Assembly: GCA_027627225.1 (NCBI GenBank)
Contig: CM051025.1
Span: 55,310,681-55,374,680, forward strand
Direction of reading: 5' to 3'
Length of the DNA stretch: 64,000 nucleotides
Source: Congeria kusceri
Taxonomy: Eukaryota; Mollusca; Bivalvia; Myida; Dreissenidae
The position numbers and the translations under genes are program-made. Positions 41,501 to 51,676 of the stretch are shown in pieces. Numbering within the stretch: the first letter of the stretch is position 1; each line of letters starts with the position of its first letter. The notes beneath the pieces were generated by a model. It searched no databases, was not told the DNA's origin, and was given only the letters and a program-made list of their open reading frames with translations.

Positions 41501-43371
41501 GTAAGTATTGTAGTGTAAGAATTTTTGAATATACGATGATAAATGAAAACTGCTTTCGAGTCTTTTGTACAGTTTCAGAGAGTCTATAACTCTATAACAA
41601 CTCTGTCGGTTGGTGTTCATGAGTGTGAGCTCTATACAGCAATGTTTGAGTAGTACAGAAACTGTTGTGGTCGCCAGTTGTTCGTGAATTATACAGTGAA
41701 ACATCAACAGAGCTATGAATGCATGAAATTGTTTCAATGTTTTAACAATGATTTTTGTGCTATGCATGTTTTGATTTAGTTCGTTTCAGATATGACATGA
41801 AATGAAGACCTGACAGTTAAACAGAGCTGAGGAACAAAGAGGTAAGTGTGTTTCATTTCACTATGAATAGTACATTTTGTTTGATTTTATCAAACCGTAC
41901 AAGAACAGCATTTCAGTGAGTTGATGTTTCTCACTGTATGGTATTGTAAAATTGCTGAGTATGTATGTAACTCAAAGCTGTACCAATAGAACAGTATAAA
42001 ACATTAACTTTTTGTTCTGACTTTCAGATGTTTGCTTGCAGTGTAAGTTTGGCAGCCGAAGTGAGCAGACGTGTTTTCTGGAGCCCCAACATCATTCTTG
42101 AAGGTAAGTAACTATGGTTGTTTTGCTTTGCATGTTTTCATATGTTTCAGACTTTCACACAGAGATGCCTTGATAACTGGAGTTGAGCAGCCAAGCAGTT
42201 GAGTACAGAGCTGTGAAACAGTGAAAGGTAAGCACTTTTCAATCAATTTTTGTGCCATGCATGTTTTGTTTCAATATATTTCAGACTGCCACACAGAATT
42301 GACAGTTAACAGAGAGGCCAAGCAGTCGTGACCCTTGATGCCTTGATAACTGGAGTTGAGCAGCCAAGCAGTTGAGTACAGGGCAGTGAAACAGTGAAAG
42401 GTAAGTACTTTTCAATGAATTTTTGTGCCATGTATGTTTTGTTTCAATACATTTCAGGAGTGCTTTTGCAGTGATGATCTGACATTTGGAGTGAACAGAG
42501 AAGCCAAGCAGTCGTGATTTTGGAGCTTCTCAACAAGCCTTCAAGGTAAGTCTAGAATATACTCAATGCTAGTGAACTATACAAATTTTGTTCAGACTGT
42601 CAGTGAAGTTCTGTCAGTTGCATTTTGAAAGCTCTCATATCTGGTATGAAAAACTGTCCTTATGATATGTTATGTTTGTTTGTTGCTGTTTGTACTATAT
42701 TTCAGATGCTGTTTGCAGTGATGGTTTGAAAGCTGACCTGAACAGAAAAGCAATCCATCTGGTGAGTACAAAATTGTTCTTATATGGTATGTCTTGTGAA
42801 TGCTTCTATGTTTCAGGTGTACTTGCAGTGAGCGACGAAGACGATTCAAGAAGTGGACCCTAGTTGAGAAAGTGGATGGAACATACAGAAAGGTAAGTGG
42901 AACAATTGTGTTTGTTTGATTTGTACCATGCATGTTTTGCTTTGCTCTGTTTCAGATTTTATAAGCAGTGGGTCTCATCAGAGAAGACGTGAGTGAAGAA
43001 GGATTTCAACTGCTGTGACTCGACTCAACAGAAGTCAGGTATGCTTTTATTTCATTGATTTGAGTCGTACAATGTGATGTGATGTTATACTTTACTTTGT
43101 TTCAGATTCGAGTCACTGGTGTACACAGAGAAGAAGTGTTTGAAGAAGGAATTCCACTACTGTGACTCAACTCTACAGAAGCAAGGTAAGTCGATCAAAT
43201 CGTTGTTTTAATTTGTACTACTGTGATGTTATGCTATTTTTCAGAATTGCCATGCAGTGAGGGAGAAGAAGTATTTCAAGAAAGAATAAGCTGCTGTGAC
43301 TCAACTTCAAGAACAAGGTAAGTGGAAACAATGTTGTATACGATATGATGCTTTGCTTCTCTTTGTTTCAG

Positions 43372-43736
43372 GTTTTGACTCGCAGAGATGTTTATGACAG
43401 CTGGGGACAGGACAGGACAGGAACACTATACACGAGGTAAGTGGAAACAAATTGTTGTTGTGTATCATGTTTTTGCTCTGCTGTACTCTATTTCAGATTG
43501 CACTGGTAGAGATGGCTTGGCAGAGATGGCTTGGGAGAGATGTTTTGACAGCTGGGGACAGGACAGGAACTCTATACACGAGGTAAGTGGAAACAAATTG
43601 TTGTTGTGTATCATGTTTTGCTCTGCTGTACTCTATTTCAGATTGCACTGGTAGAGATGGCTTGGCAGAGATGTTTTGACAGCTGGGGACAGGACAGGAA
43701 TTCAGCTGCTGTGACACAACTCAAGAGTATACAAAG
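43372..43736 (+). repeat. Triplicated exon-intron unit
   Basis: Three consecutive units (exons from 43,372, 43,497 and 43,642) share GACAGCTGGGGACAGGACAG in the exon. The first two share TATACACGAGGTAAGTGG at the donor, and the introns share TTGTTGTTGTGTATCATG. The duplication includes both exon and intron, showing how the array grew. Confidence 0.8.
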
Positions 43737-44069
43737 GTAAGTCAAAACAAACTGTTGGTTTGTATATTGTGTTTTTATGCTCTTCTATGTTTCAGATTTG
43801 AATTGCAGAGAATGTTCCACACTGGGTCAAGAAAAAGAGAAGAGCAAATGTTTCCTCGGTAAGCTGTCAAAACTCTACTCAACAAGGTAAGTGAACATTT
43901 GTTGGTTTGTTTTGTGCCATGATATGCTTTACTATGTTTCAGATTCGACTTGTGGGTCTTCACAGAGCAGACTTTTGGACAACTAAGAAGTTGAGAAACA
44001 GAGAAGGATTCAAGATCAGCAATGTAAGTCTTTATTGTTTTGCTATGCAAAATGTCTTTTCCATTTCAG

Positions 44070-44823
44070 TAAAGCTGTGGTACGTATAACATTTGTGTTA
44101 TTACTAGTATTGATAGACTTGATATCTACACTATACAATAGATTTTAACTTTTGTTGTGCTATGCAAAATGTCTTTTCCATTTCAGCTGGGCAGAGGTAA
44201 GTACATTTTGTTTCTTGATGTATAAGTTAAATCTGTATAAATATTGGTTAACATACCATGTCTTTTTCATCTCAGCTTTGTGATGTAAAGTAGATTGTTT
44301 TCTATGATTGTACATTGAACTGTTTTGTTTGACTGATGCTATGTAAAATATCTTTTCCATTTCAGCTAGGCAGAAGTAAGTAGACTTTGTTTCTTGATAT
44401 ACGAGTAAACGTGTGCACATTTTGTTTCAACATAACATGTCTTTTTCATTTCAGCTTTGTGATGGTAAGTAGATTGTTTTCTTTAATTGCACAGTGAACT
44501 GTTTTGTTTGACTGATGTTATGCAAAATGTCTTTTCCATTTCAGGTTGCCGATGGTAAGTAGATTTTGTTTATTGATATACAAGTAAACCTGTGCACAGT
44601 TTGTTTCAACATAACATGTCTTGTTCATTTCATCTTTGTGACGGTAAGTAGATTCTTTTCTATAATTGCGCATTGAACTGTTTTGTTTGACTGATGTTAT
44701 GCAAAATGTCTTTTCCATTTCAGCTGGGCAGAGGTAAGTAGATTTTGTTTCTTGATATACAAGTAAACGTGTGCACATTTAGTTTTAACATAACATGTCT
44801 TTTTCATTTCAGTGTTTGTGGTG
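44070..44823 (+). ncRNA. Run of eight 9-11-nt micro-exons of two alternating types
   Basis: The exons are 44,070-44,079, 44,187-44,196 (CTGGGCAGAG), 44,276-44,284 (CTTTGTGAT), 44,366-44,375 (CTAGGCAGAA), 44,455-44,464 (CTTTGTGATG), 44,545-44,554 (GTTGCCGATG), 44,724-44,733 (CTGGGCAGAG) and 44,813-44,823. Type 1 follows TGCAAAATGTCTTTTCCATTTCAG and type 2 follows AACATAACATGTCTTTTTCA. The spacing is about 90 bp. One further site near 44,631 has lost its AG (TTTCAT), a decayed exon. Confidence 0.75.
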
Positions 44824-45072
44824 GTAAGTACAAAAGTTTGAAAAGTTGTTTTTGTTCAGTTACTATTTTGTTCACAATTGTGTTGACTATTATACACATG
44901 CATTTTTTAAGTCTTAATTTCAGCTCGAGGGACAAAAAGTGGAGATTTCCAGCAGCAGGATTGGATCCATAATACAATGTAAGTACTGAGTTTCTTTTAC
45001 TCACAGTTTTGAATTTTGTTCATTGTGTGTTAATATGCTATCATTGCTATGAACTTAACGTTTGCATTTCAG

Positions 45073-45368
45073 TGAAGAAGGTAAGTAGAATTGTTCACTA
45101 TTTTATGTTCACTGTTACAGTTCAACATTGCTGCGTTCATAAACAAAAAGTTGTACAAACATATTGAAAGTTTCTCATCATGCTTTCTATTTCATTTCAG
45201 CTCTTCTACTAGACTAGCAGTGACAGCAAGGAGCCTTCGCAGAATCAACTATACAAACAAGTAAGTATCAGTTGAACAATGGATTGAGATTTTTTTTACT
45301 GTTATGTGTTCATTGTGTTAACATGCTATCATTGCTATGAACATGACTTTTGCATTTCAGTGAAGAAG
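45073..45368 (+). ncRNA. Duplicated 8-nt micro-exon TGAAGAAG
   Basis: TGAAGAAG lies between GCATTTCAG and GTAAGTAG at 45,073-45,080 and again at 45,361-45,368. Each is followed by a 60-nt exon (45,201-45,260; 45,468-45,527) with nearly the same sequence, so a unit of about 290 bp is duplicated. Confidence 0.75.
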
Positions 45369-45987
45369 GTAAGTAGAATTGTTCACTGTTTAATGTTAAC
45401 TGTTACATAAAAAAAAGTCGTACAAACATATTGAAAGTTTCTCATCATGCTTTCTATTTCATTTCAGCTCTACTACTAGACTAGCAGTGACAGCAAGGAG
45501 CCTTCGCAGAATCAACTATACAAACAAGTAAGTATCATTTGAACAATGGATTGAGATTTTTTTACTGTTATGTGTTGATTGTTTTATTTGACTAGTATAC
45601 ACATGCATGTTGATTTCATTTCAGGCAGTTCAGTTTACTTTTATTGTTCACTGTTTGATACTGCATTGTAACAAACTCTATATTTGCTCTCTTTTTTCAG
45701 TGCCACTTTGCCAGTCTTGATACGGATACCGAGCAGTCAATACAGGCGTGAGGTGTGGAGAGACTGGATCATATCCTGAGTAGAGCTGCGACAAAACTCT
45801 AAACACATGAACATTTTCCCTTGCATGGGAAGCAGTGCAATCCATGTAACTTTGCGAAGGTCTGTCGACCGAAAAATGTGAACATTGTGAAAATAGTGAA
45901 AATTGTGAACTGAAACGAACATAGTGAACTGAAACGAACTGTTGACAGTGTTATATGTTTTAACATTGTGTATGTTGTTATGTCAAA

Positions 45988-45993
45988 AATAAA
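45988..45993 (+). terminator. Polyadenylation signal AATAAA of the multi-exon RNA
   Basis: AATAAA in GTCAAAAATAAAGGAG lies about 290 bp into the last exon; a G/T-rich stretch follows (TTTGTTTCTTGTTTTGTTGT). Confidence 0.6.
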
Positions 45994-46194
45994 GGAGATT
46001 TCTCCCGCTGATAATGCTGAAGTTTCACTTTGTATATATTTGTTTCTTGTTTTGTTGTGCTGGCCAGCAATATTGATGTATATGTTTGTATGCATGCATA
46101 TTTCAACTATCAAAATTCTTAAGATGTACGTCTCTACTTTGGCTCAAGAGACTTAACAAAAAAAAAACGCATTGATCTCGATCGACTGAGAATC

Positions 46195-46640
46195 ACATGG
46201 GTAGTGGCAAGGCTCCCTTGTTTGCAGAGCAGGCGAACAAGCGTAGGGTCGACAGTGCCTAGGCGAGTCACTATTCATATTTGATTACCACCGGTTTAGG
46301 TCAATGTAAGTGTTGTCTTTACACTGCTATTGGTAAGCAGTACTGCTATTTGGCATGCAGAAAGACAACAGTAGCAGTCAATTAGCTGAGTTTGGGCGAC
46401 CGAGGTATGTAGGTGTCGTTAGACCGACTCCACAAGTGTGAAGCGCACTGATAGCACTTGGGGGGAAACGCCTCGGTTTTCGGTGCTAAGATGTTCTAAC
46501 CGTGCTGTCGTAGACTCTGGCAAGGCTCCTCAGTCTATCGCGAGGGACACTCATTATTGCCCGCTAAGCTTTAGAACTGACGTTGGGTCGATGCTTCGGC
46601 GAGTCCGAGGACGCGATGGCACTGTTAGGGCTACTGGCCA
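46195..46640 (+). ncRNA. GC-rich structured region with two related elements
   Basis: Against an AT-rich background this block is GC-rich with strong hairpins, for example CTTGTTTGC...GCGAACAAG at 46,214-46,238. Two parts share three blocks in order: GGCAAGGCTCC, GGGTCGA and GGCGAGTC, at about 46,206-46,277 and 46,517-46,608. They look like distant relatives of the three elements listed separately (TGG[GC]AAGGC start, CGAGT before the closing stem). Confidence 0.5.
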
Positions 46641-46660
46641 GTTGATGACTGCATGAAAGT

Positions 46661-47359
46661 CTGCTAAGGGCTGGGTGGGAAGGCGACTTCTCTTGTGCAT
46701 AGACAAGAGGAACGGTCACAAGTCCGTGTAAACGCCGAGTGACACCCGAGCATAGAAATTGACTTTTGAGTTGATGTGATATGATGAAAAAAAACTATAT
46801 ACAGCAGTTTCACCGAATTGAATGAATTTCGCCATATGGCCATTAGCTAGTGCGCTTCGATGAAGAGTTGACACTCATTACATTTTATGTACTTCTTGCG
46901 TTTAGATTAACAAGCAGATGCTTGTAAACTGATAGCAGTTACTAGCTTCTGAATACATACACATTTGTACAACGGCTCATCATAGGTATATCTTGTCTTG
47001 CAATGAGAAATATCGACATAAAATGTTAAGCGTATCAAGGCTTGAAATTGCGCAAGTGAAACGATGAAAAGAAACTATATGAAGCAGTTTTACCGATTTT
47101 CATGACTCGCCGTACAGCTAGCTACACATACCGAAATTGTACGACTCAAATGTTGTGTTAAACATTCAATTGCATTCACATTGCATTGGATATTGACAAG
47201 CATTGGTTTCTCATCAAACTATCACAACTAGTACAGCTTATGATGTTTGCCTGTGGCCAAGCATGCAACTGTTGTGTTGTACTCAATCTTAAAATGTTTC
47301 GCTATGCTACAAACGTATTTGCAAATCAACAACTCAATGGTTTATGAACAGTAAAACCA
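46661..47359 (+). repeat. Duplicated ~700-bp block, first copy
   Basis: It matches 47,867-48,513 in order: AGTCTGCTAAGGGCTGGGTG, ACTATATACAGCAGTTT, CATCATAGGTATATCTTGTC, GGCTTGAAATTGCGCAAGTG, AACTATCACAACTAGTACAG, GGCCAAGCATGCAACTG and CAAACGTATTTGCAAATCAA. The copies differ by small indels and substitutions. Between them is a GC-rich stretch (47,517-47,760) with further hairpin potential. Confidence 0.8.
46673..46747 (+). ncRNA. Kissing-hairpin RNA element, copy A
   Basis: The 75-nt fold has an outer stem GGGTG/CACCC (46,673-46,677 with 46,743-46,747), an internal loop GGAA/GAGTGA, a second stem GGCG/CGCC, and two hairpins: CTCTTGT/ACAAGAG and ACGG/CCGT. CTTGTG in the first hairpin can pair with CACAAG in the loop of the second. 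No known RNA family is recognised. Confidence 0.6.
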
Positions 47360-47866
47360 TGACAAATAAGTTCAAATCAGCAGAATGCCGTTATTACTCA
47401 ATATTCAATTGTCAATGTTCCAGCAACTTAGGCTTGCATAGGTTTAGATTTCTGTCTCTACTTTGGCACAAGATACTTAACATGAAACATTTTGCAAGCA
47501 GACGCTTTTCAAAATTTTGACCGCTGAGATTGATAGTCAGAGGGAGTCCTGCTCAGCTAGCTGTGTAACGGTTCTAGGTGGAGTTGCTAGCCAATACGAA
47601 ATGAGGCGCTTTAACGCAACTCGTCCCCGCGATGACCGCCAAATACTTTCGGCACTAGCTGGGAATCCTTCCAACACCACATTGTTGCGCTGTTGGAGGG
47701 GTGGTAGGCACACATGGTGACATGTCTGTGCTTTGCCGTGCGACACCCATGGTATTTTCGTACGGTGACACGAAATTCCTTAATCTGGCTCTCTCTGAAA
47801 TGCAGCCACGCATTGACCAAGCAATAACATTTTTGTTTGTTAAGTGCTATCATGCACAATTGAAGT

Positions 47867-48513
47867 CTGCTAAGGGCTGGGTGGGAAGGCGACTTCTCTT
47901 GTGCTCAGACAAGAGGAACGGTCACAAGTCCGTGAAAACGCCGAGTGACACCCGAAAACTTTCAAGAGCATAGCATAGAAATTTACGTTTGAGTTGAGGT
48001 GAAAAAAAACACTATATACTGCAGTTTTACAGATTATGGCCATTAACTTGTGCGCTTCGATGAAGCTTTAACACTCATTGCGTTTTAGGTACTTCTTGCG
48101 TTGAGATTTACAAGCACTACGGCTCATCATAGGTATATCTTGTCTTGCAATGAGAAATATCAACATAAAATGTTAAACGTATCAAGGCTTGAAATTGCGC
48201 AAGTGAATCGATGAAAAAAACCTATATGAAGCAGTTTTACCAAATGTTATGACTTTCGCCGTATAGCAGCAACACACTCTGAAATTGTGCGACTCAATGT
48301 TGTGTTATGAAATTAACAAGCATTGGGTTCTCATCAAACTATCACAACTAGTACAGCGTATGAAACTGTTGGAAAAAACTATTTCAGATCAAAACTGCAA
48401 ATTTCATTGTTCGCCTTCGGCCAAGCATGCAACTGTTTTGTATTGTACTCAACAATATGCTACAAACGTATTTGCAAATCAACAACTCGATGGTTTGTGA
48501 ACAATAAAAACCA
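47867..48513 (+). repeat. Duplicated block, second copy
   Basis: Second copy of 46,661-47,359, slightly shorter. Two AACTATATNNAGCAGTTTTACC-like segments lie inside each copy (46,790 and 47,071; 48,009 and 48,218) and could be promoter elements, since each contains a TATA-like CTATATA. Confidence 0.75.
47879..47953 (+). ncRNA. Kissing-hairpin RNA element, copy B
   Basis: It is identical to copy A except for a few loop bases (GCTCAG for GCATAG, and GAAAA for GTAAA before the closing stem). All stems and the CTTGTG/CACAAG pairing are kept. Confidence 0.6.
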
Positions 48514-48574
48514 TAGAAGTTCAAACAAGAAATGAAGCCTACAGGTACAGTCTTACCAAACAATAGCTATCTTT

Positions 48575-48647
48575 TTGGTGGTAAAGCGACTCTTTTCCTT
48601 GTGAAAAGAACGGTCACAAGTCCGTGCAAAACGCTGAGTGACACCAA
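48575..48647 (+). ncRNA. Kissing-hairpin RNA element, copy C, with compensatory changes
   Basis: The outer stem is TTGGTG/CACCAA (six pairs), the second stem AGCG/CGCT instead of GGCG/CGCC, hairpin 1 CTTTTC-CTTGT-GAAAAG and hairpin 2 ACGG/CCGT with loop TCACAAGT. Base changes in the outer and second stems are paired on both sides, which argues for a selected RNA structure. The CTTGT loop and the ACAAG in the second loop stay complementary. Confidence 0.6.
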
Positions 48648-48705
48648 TCCACAGAAATCAATTCGAAATACTTGACTCTGCAGCTTGTATGAACGTGTTT
48701 GCAAC

Positions 48706-48780
48706 ATCAGAATAGTTTAAAGCAGAACGCTTTTCCTTCTTCGAGGGAGAAGAGATCTGGGTGCAAATTCCTGTTCTGGT
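48706..48780 (+). ncRNA. tRNA-like element 4 (diverged)
   Basis: The acceptor pairs (48,706-48,713 with 48,773-48,780) are present with wobbles. AGAACGCTTTT and AGAGATCTGGGTGCAAATTCC mark the D-arm end and variable/T region seen in elements 1-3. The T stem is weaker. It lies 58 bp after kissing-hairpin copy C, about 19 kb from the other three. Confidence 0.55.
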
Positions 48781-48959
48781 TATAACACAAATACTCGCTG
48801 CTTAGTTGAAATGCCATGACAAAACATACTTTAACGCTTACTGAGACCAAACACCACTAGGGTCGATTTAGAGTTGCGAAAATACTCGCTGCTAAGTTGA
48901 AATACCCATCATCCTGCTGTGCCATGACAAAAACATTCTCAAACGCTTAATCGGGTGGG

Positions 48960-50430
48960 ACCAAACACCACTAGTGTCGATTTCGAGTTGCTGAGCACAT
49001 GATTGCAATGTACCAGTGTCAATTGCAGAGTATCATACTCCTTCACACTTAACTTTCTCGTGGGACCAAATGCCCATAGGTTCGATTTTGAGTTGCTAGA
49101 CACAAAAAGCAACCAAGCTATGTTACAAAAAGTTTTATTCAACAATCACGATGTGACATAGCAATTCTGTGTGTATTTCGAGTTGCTGAACACATGATAG
49201 CAATGTACCAGTCGCATACAAAATTCTCTATTTAGTTTGTAGCAAAACTAGATGACCGCTCGATTGCAATGTACCAGTCGCATGTGCTATTATGTTCGCA
49301 TAAAACTCACAAATTGCTGAGCACACGATTTCAATAAAGATGTTAAACAATACCAAGTTTGAGAACACGATCAAATTTGAACTTTTGAACATTCAGATTC
49401 TGAAATGATTCATACTCCTTCACACTTAACTTTCTCGTGGGACCAAATGCCCATAGGTTCGATTTCGAGTTGCTGAGCACATGATTGCAATGTACCAGTG
49501 TCAATTGCAGAGTATCATACCTACACACTTTCTCGATGGACCAAATGCCCATAGGTTCGATTTTGAGTTGCTAGACACAAAAAGCAACCAAGCTATGTTA
49601 CAAAAAGTTTTATTCAACAATCACGATGTGACATAGCAATTCTGTGTGTATTTCGAGTTGCTGAACACATGATAGCAATGTACCAGTCGCATACAAAATT
49701 CTCTATTTAGTTTGTAGCAAAACTAGATGACCGCTCGATTGCAATGTACCAGTCGCATATGCTATTATGTTCGCATAAAACTCACAAATTGCTGAGCACA
49801 CGATTTCAATAAAGATGTTAAACAATACCAAGTTTGAGAACACGATCAAATTTGAACTTTTGAACATTCAGATTCTGAAATGATTCATACTCCTTCACAC
49901 TTAACTTTCTCGTGGGACCAAATGCCCATAGGTTCGATTTCGAGTTGCTGAGCACATGATTGCAATGTACCAGTGTCAATTGCAGAGTATCATACCTACA
50001 CACTTTCTCGATGGACCAAATGCCCATAGGTTCGATTTTGAGTTGCTAGACACAAAAAGCAACCAAGCTATGTTACAAAAAGTTTTATTCAACAATCACG
50101 ATGTGACATAGCAATTCTGTGTGTATTTCGAGTTGCTGAACACATGATAGCAATGTACCAGTCGCATACAAAATTCTCTATTTAGTTTGTAGCAAAACTA
50201 GATGACCGCTCGATTGCAATGTACCAGTCGCATATGCTATTATGTTCGCATAAAACTCACAAATTGCTGAGCACACGATTTCAATAAAGATGTTAAACAA
50301 TACCAAGTTTGAGAACACGATCAAATTTGAACTTTTGAACATTCAGATTCTGAAATGATTCATACTCCTTCACACTTAACTTTCTCGTGGGACCAAATGC
50401 CCATAGGTTCGATTTCGAGTTGCTGACCAA
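48960..50430 (+). repeat. 475-bp tandem repeat, about 3.1 copies
   Basis: Units begin at about 48,960, 49,435 and 49,910, with a partial unit from 50,385. The last two full copies look identical; the first is slightly diverged. Each unit contains two shorter related segments (GGACCAAATGCCCATAGGTT, 99 bp apart). No gene is supported; the 69-codon minus-strand frames in each unit are repeat artefacts. Function could be structural, an origin-type repeat or simply recent expansion. Confidence 0.9.
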
Positions 50431-50434
50431 CCGA

Positions 50435-51225
50435 ATGCAATGAACCAACGATTACAATTGAGCCCATGATTGATATTGTATATTGTATATATTTGGGATC
50501 ATGGGTTGAGGAGGATTTGTGAAAAGTTGAATACTGTACGAAATCTACATGTTTTGCCAAAAAGCAGTATTGTATCTGTACAAGCGGTTGGTTTTTTGTC
50601 TTATCCCGAAATTTGACGAAACATCCTTCTCACAGAAAGAGAAAACATTTGCAAAATTTTAACATGGCATTTTGGTTTAGAATAATGAAAACGACCAGTG
50701 TTTTGAGTTATGCACAGCAAAACAACAATGTATGAACTGAAAACTGGTTTATCGGGAAAACATTAGTCGATATAGGCGAACTGCAATTGCAAAGACACAC
50801 GCGATTGTCATTCGGTAAACATTTCCACAAGCTCAAAACTTGCTGAATACTTGACTGAAATCAATTAGTAGCTAAACATGCTTCATATTTGGTGGGATCA
50901 ATTGCTGTTCTGTTTTGACATCGCACAATTTGCTCACTACACGGTTGTCATTCTGTTAACATGTTTTTGGTGTTTATCGAGCTGCAAAAACAAAAACTGC
51001 CATGGTGCTAAATACAACTACTATTTTTAGTTTCAATTTTGTTGGATTGTTTTTATTAGGCTTATAACCAGTTGCAATACACTATATCATTTTGAACATA
51101 GATAGGTTTTTGATAGATGATCTGGTTATTCTGCCTTTCAGCATTGATCTGGTTTGAATTCCAAAACGTATATGAATTCCGAATAACAAGCAAATCTTTG
51201 TTGGAGGAATTTATTTTTTCAGAAA
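50435..51225. other. Spacer without a supported gene
   Basis: AT-rich sequence with no convincing frame, repeat or fold. TATTGTATATTGTATATATT near 50,475 is low-complexity. Confidence 0.4.
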
Positions 51226-51228
51226 CGT

Positions 51229-51236
51229 ATATATAT
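51229..51236 (+). promoter_or_regulatory. TATA box of the death-domain-like gene
   Basis: GTATATATATTACTG lies about 45 bp before the ATG at 51,278, implying a start near 51,255 and favouring that ATG over the one at 51,248. Confidence 0.5.
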
Positions 51237-51277
51237 TACTGCGTAACATGTTTATCTCAAATCATAAATTCCATAGC

Positions 51278-51565
51278 ATGTCGTTTAACAAAATACCGAC
51301 TGACAAGGAACTTGCAAATATGTCGGCTTGTATTGCTGATGGGTGGGAACTGTTACCAGCATATCTCAACATCAATGAACCGATTGATGTCGACGGTTCA
51401 AGAGTGTACAAAATATTTCACATTCTCCGATCATGGAAAAGGCAGAGAAATGAGCCCATGACATCGTTACTCAAAGCATTGGAAGAAAGCGAATACACAA
51501 TTGTTGTGGACTGGGAGTTGCTGAGAAAAATTCTTGGATATGGACGTGAAGTGCTAATGTTGTAA
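51278..51565 (+). CDS. Death-domain-like protein
   Basis: 95 residues from the ATG at 51,278, six amphipathic helices in the order of a death domain. IPTDKELANMSACIADGWELL matches helix 1-2 with the conserved Trp, then YLNINEPIDVDGS matches the helix 2-3 loop, FHILRSWKRQRN matches helix 5 with its Leu-x3-Trp motif, and MTSLLKALEESEYTIVVDWELL matches helices 5-6. The protein is nothing but this domain. Death domains join receptor and adaptor complexes in apoptosis and NF-kB signalling; a viral stand-alone copy could act as a decoy. The call is from pattern only. Confidence 0.6.
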   Translation: MSFNKIPTDKELANMSACIADGWELLPAYLNINEPIDVDGSRVYKIFHILRSWKRQRNEPMTSLLKALEESEYTIVVDWELLRKILGYGREVLML

Positions 51566-51615
51566 CAATCGTACTAAAATAACATGCTTTATTTGTTTCT
51601 TGTTGCATGCAAGGG

Positions 51616-51623
51616 TATAAAAG
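51616..51623 (+). promoter_or_regulatory. TATA box (TATAAAAG)
   Basis: Lies 54-61 bp before ATG 51,677 and places the transcript start near 51,645, excluding the upstream ATG at 51,584 in the same frame. Confidence 0.7.
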
Positions 51624-51676
51624 ACCTCAAATATGGTCATGCCTGTCATTATCGTTCTGACATCCAAAGCGACAAC

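Larger units (their letters stand above)
39153..42090 (+). repeat. Scattered GCGGACGTGTTTNTYGGAGC motif, about nine copies
   Basis: Copies of GGACGTGTTT followed by GGAG or GAGCTCTGA-like sequence lie near 39,153, 39,250, 39,344, 39,440, 39,769, 39,877, 40,358 and 42,066, with a weaker one near 40,260. The early copies are in unspliced-looking sequence; those at 39,877, 40,358 and 42,066 fall inside predicted exons. Recurrence in exons suggests a functional RNA motif. Confidence 0.65.
39853..45993 (+). ncRNA. Multi-exon spliced non-coding RNA locus with about 35 exons
   Basis: A continuous series of TTTCAG acceptors and GTAAGT/GTGAGT donors defines exons on the plus strand, separated by introns mostly of 60-300 bp. 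Well-defined exons include 39,853-39,913, 40,334-40,394, 41,790-41,841, 42,028-42,103, 42,151-42,227, 42,285-42,400, 42,458-42,545, 42,706-42,761, 42,817-42,892, 42,956-43,038, 43,106-43,185, 43,245-43,317, 43,372-43,436, 43,497-43,582, 43,642-43,736, 43,796-43,886, 43,943-44,023, 44,924-44,978, 45,201-45,260, 45,468-45,527 and a last exon from 45,701. At least 14 further exons are 8-11 nt. Several exon-intron units are tandem duplicates. No reading frame is kept across exons. The last exon ends at AATAAA 45,988. Splicing is inferred from sequence only. Confidence 0.75.

Noticed and set aside
46661..46760. Hammerhead or HDV-like ribozyme at the GC-rich repeated element
   Set aside because: The hammerhead core CUGANGA...GAAA is absent, and the pairing order does not give the nested double pseudoknot of HDV-like ribozymes. 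Only a generic structured RNA is supported.
49343..50027. Two identical 69-codon minus-strand frames as repeated genes
   Set aside because: They are the same stretch of the 475-bp tandem repeat, with no promoter or conserved protein feature.
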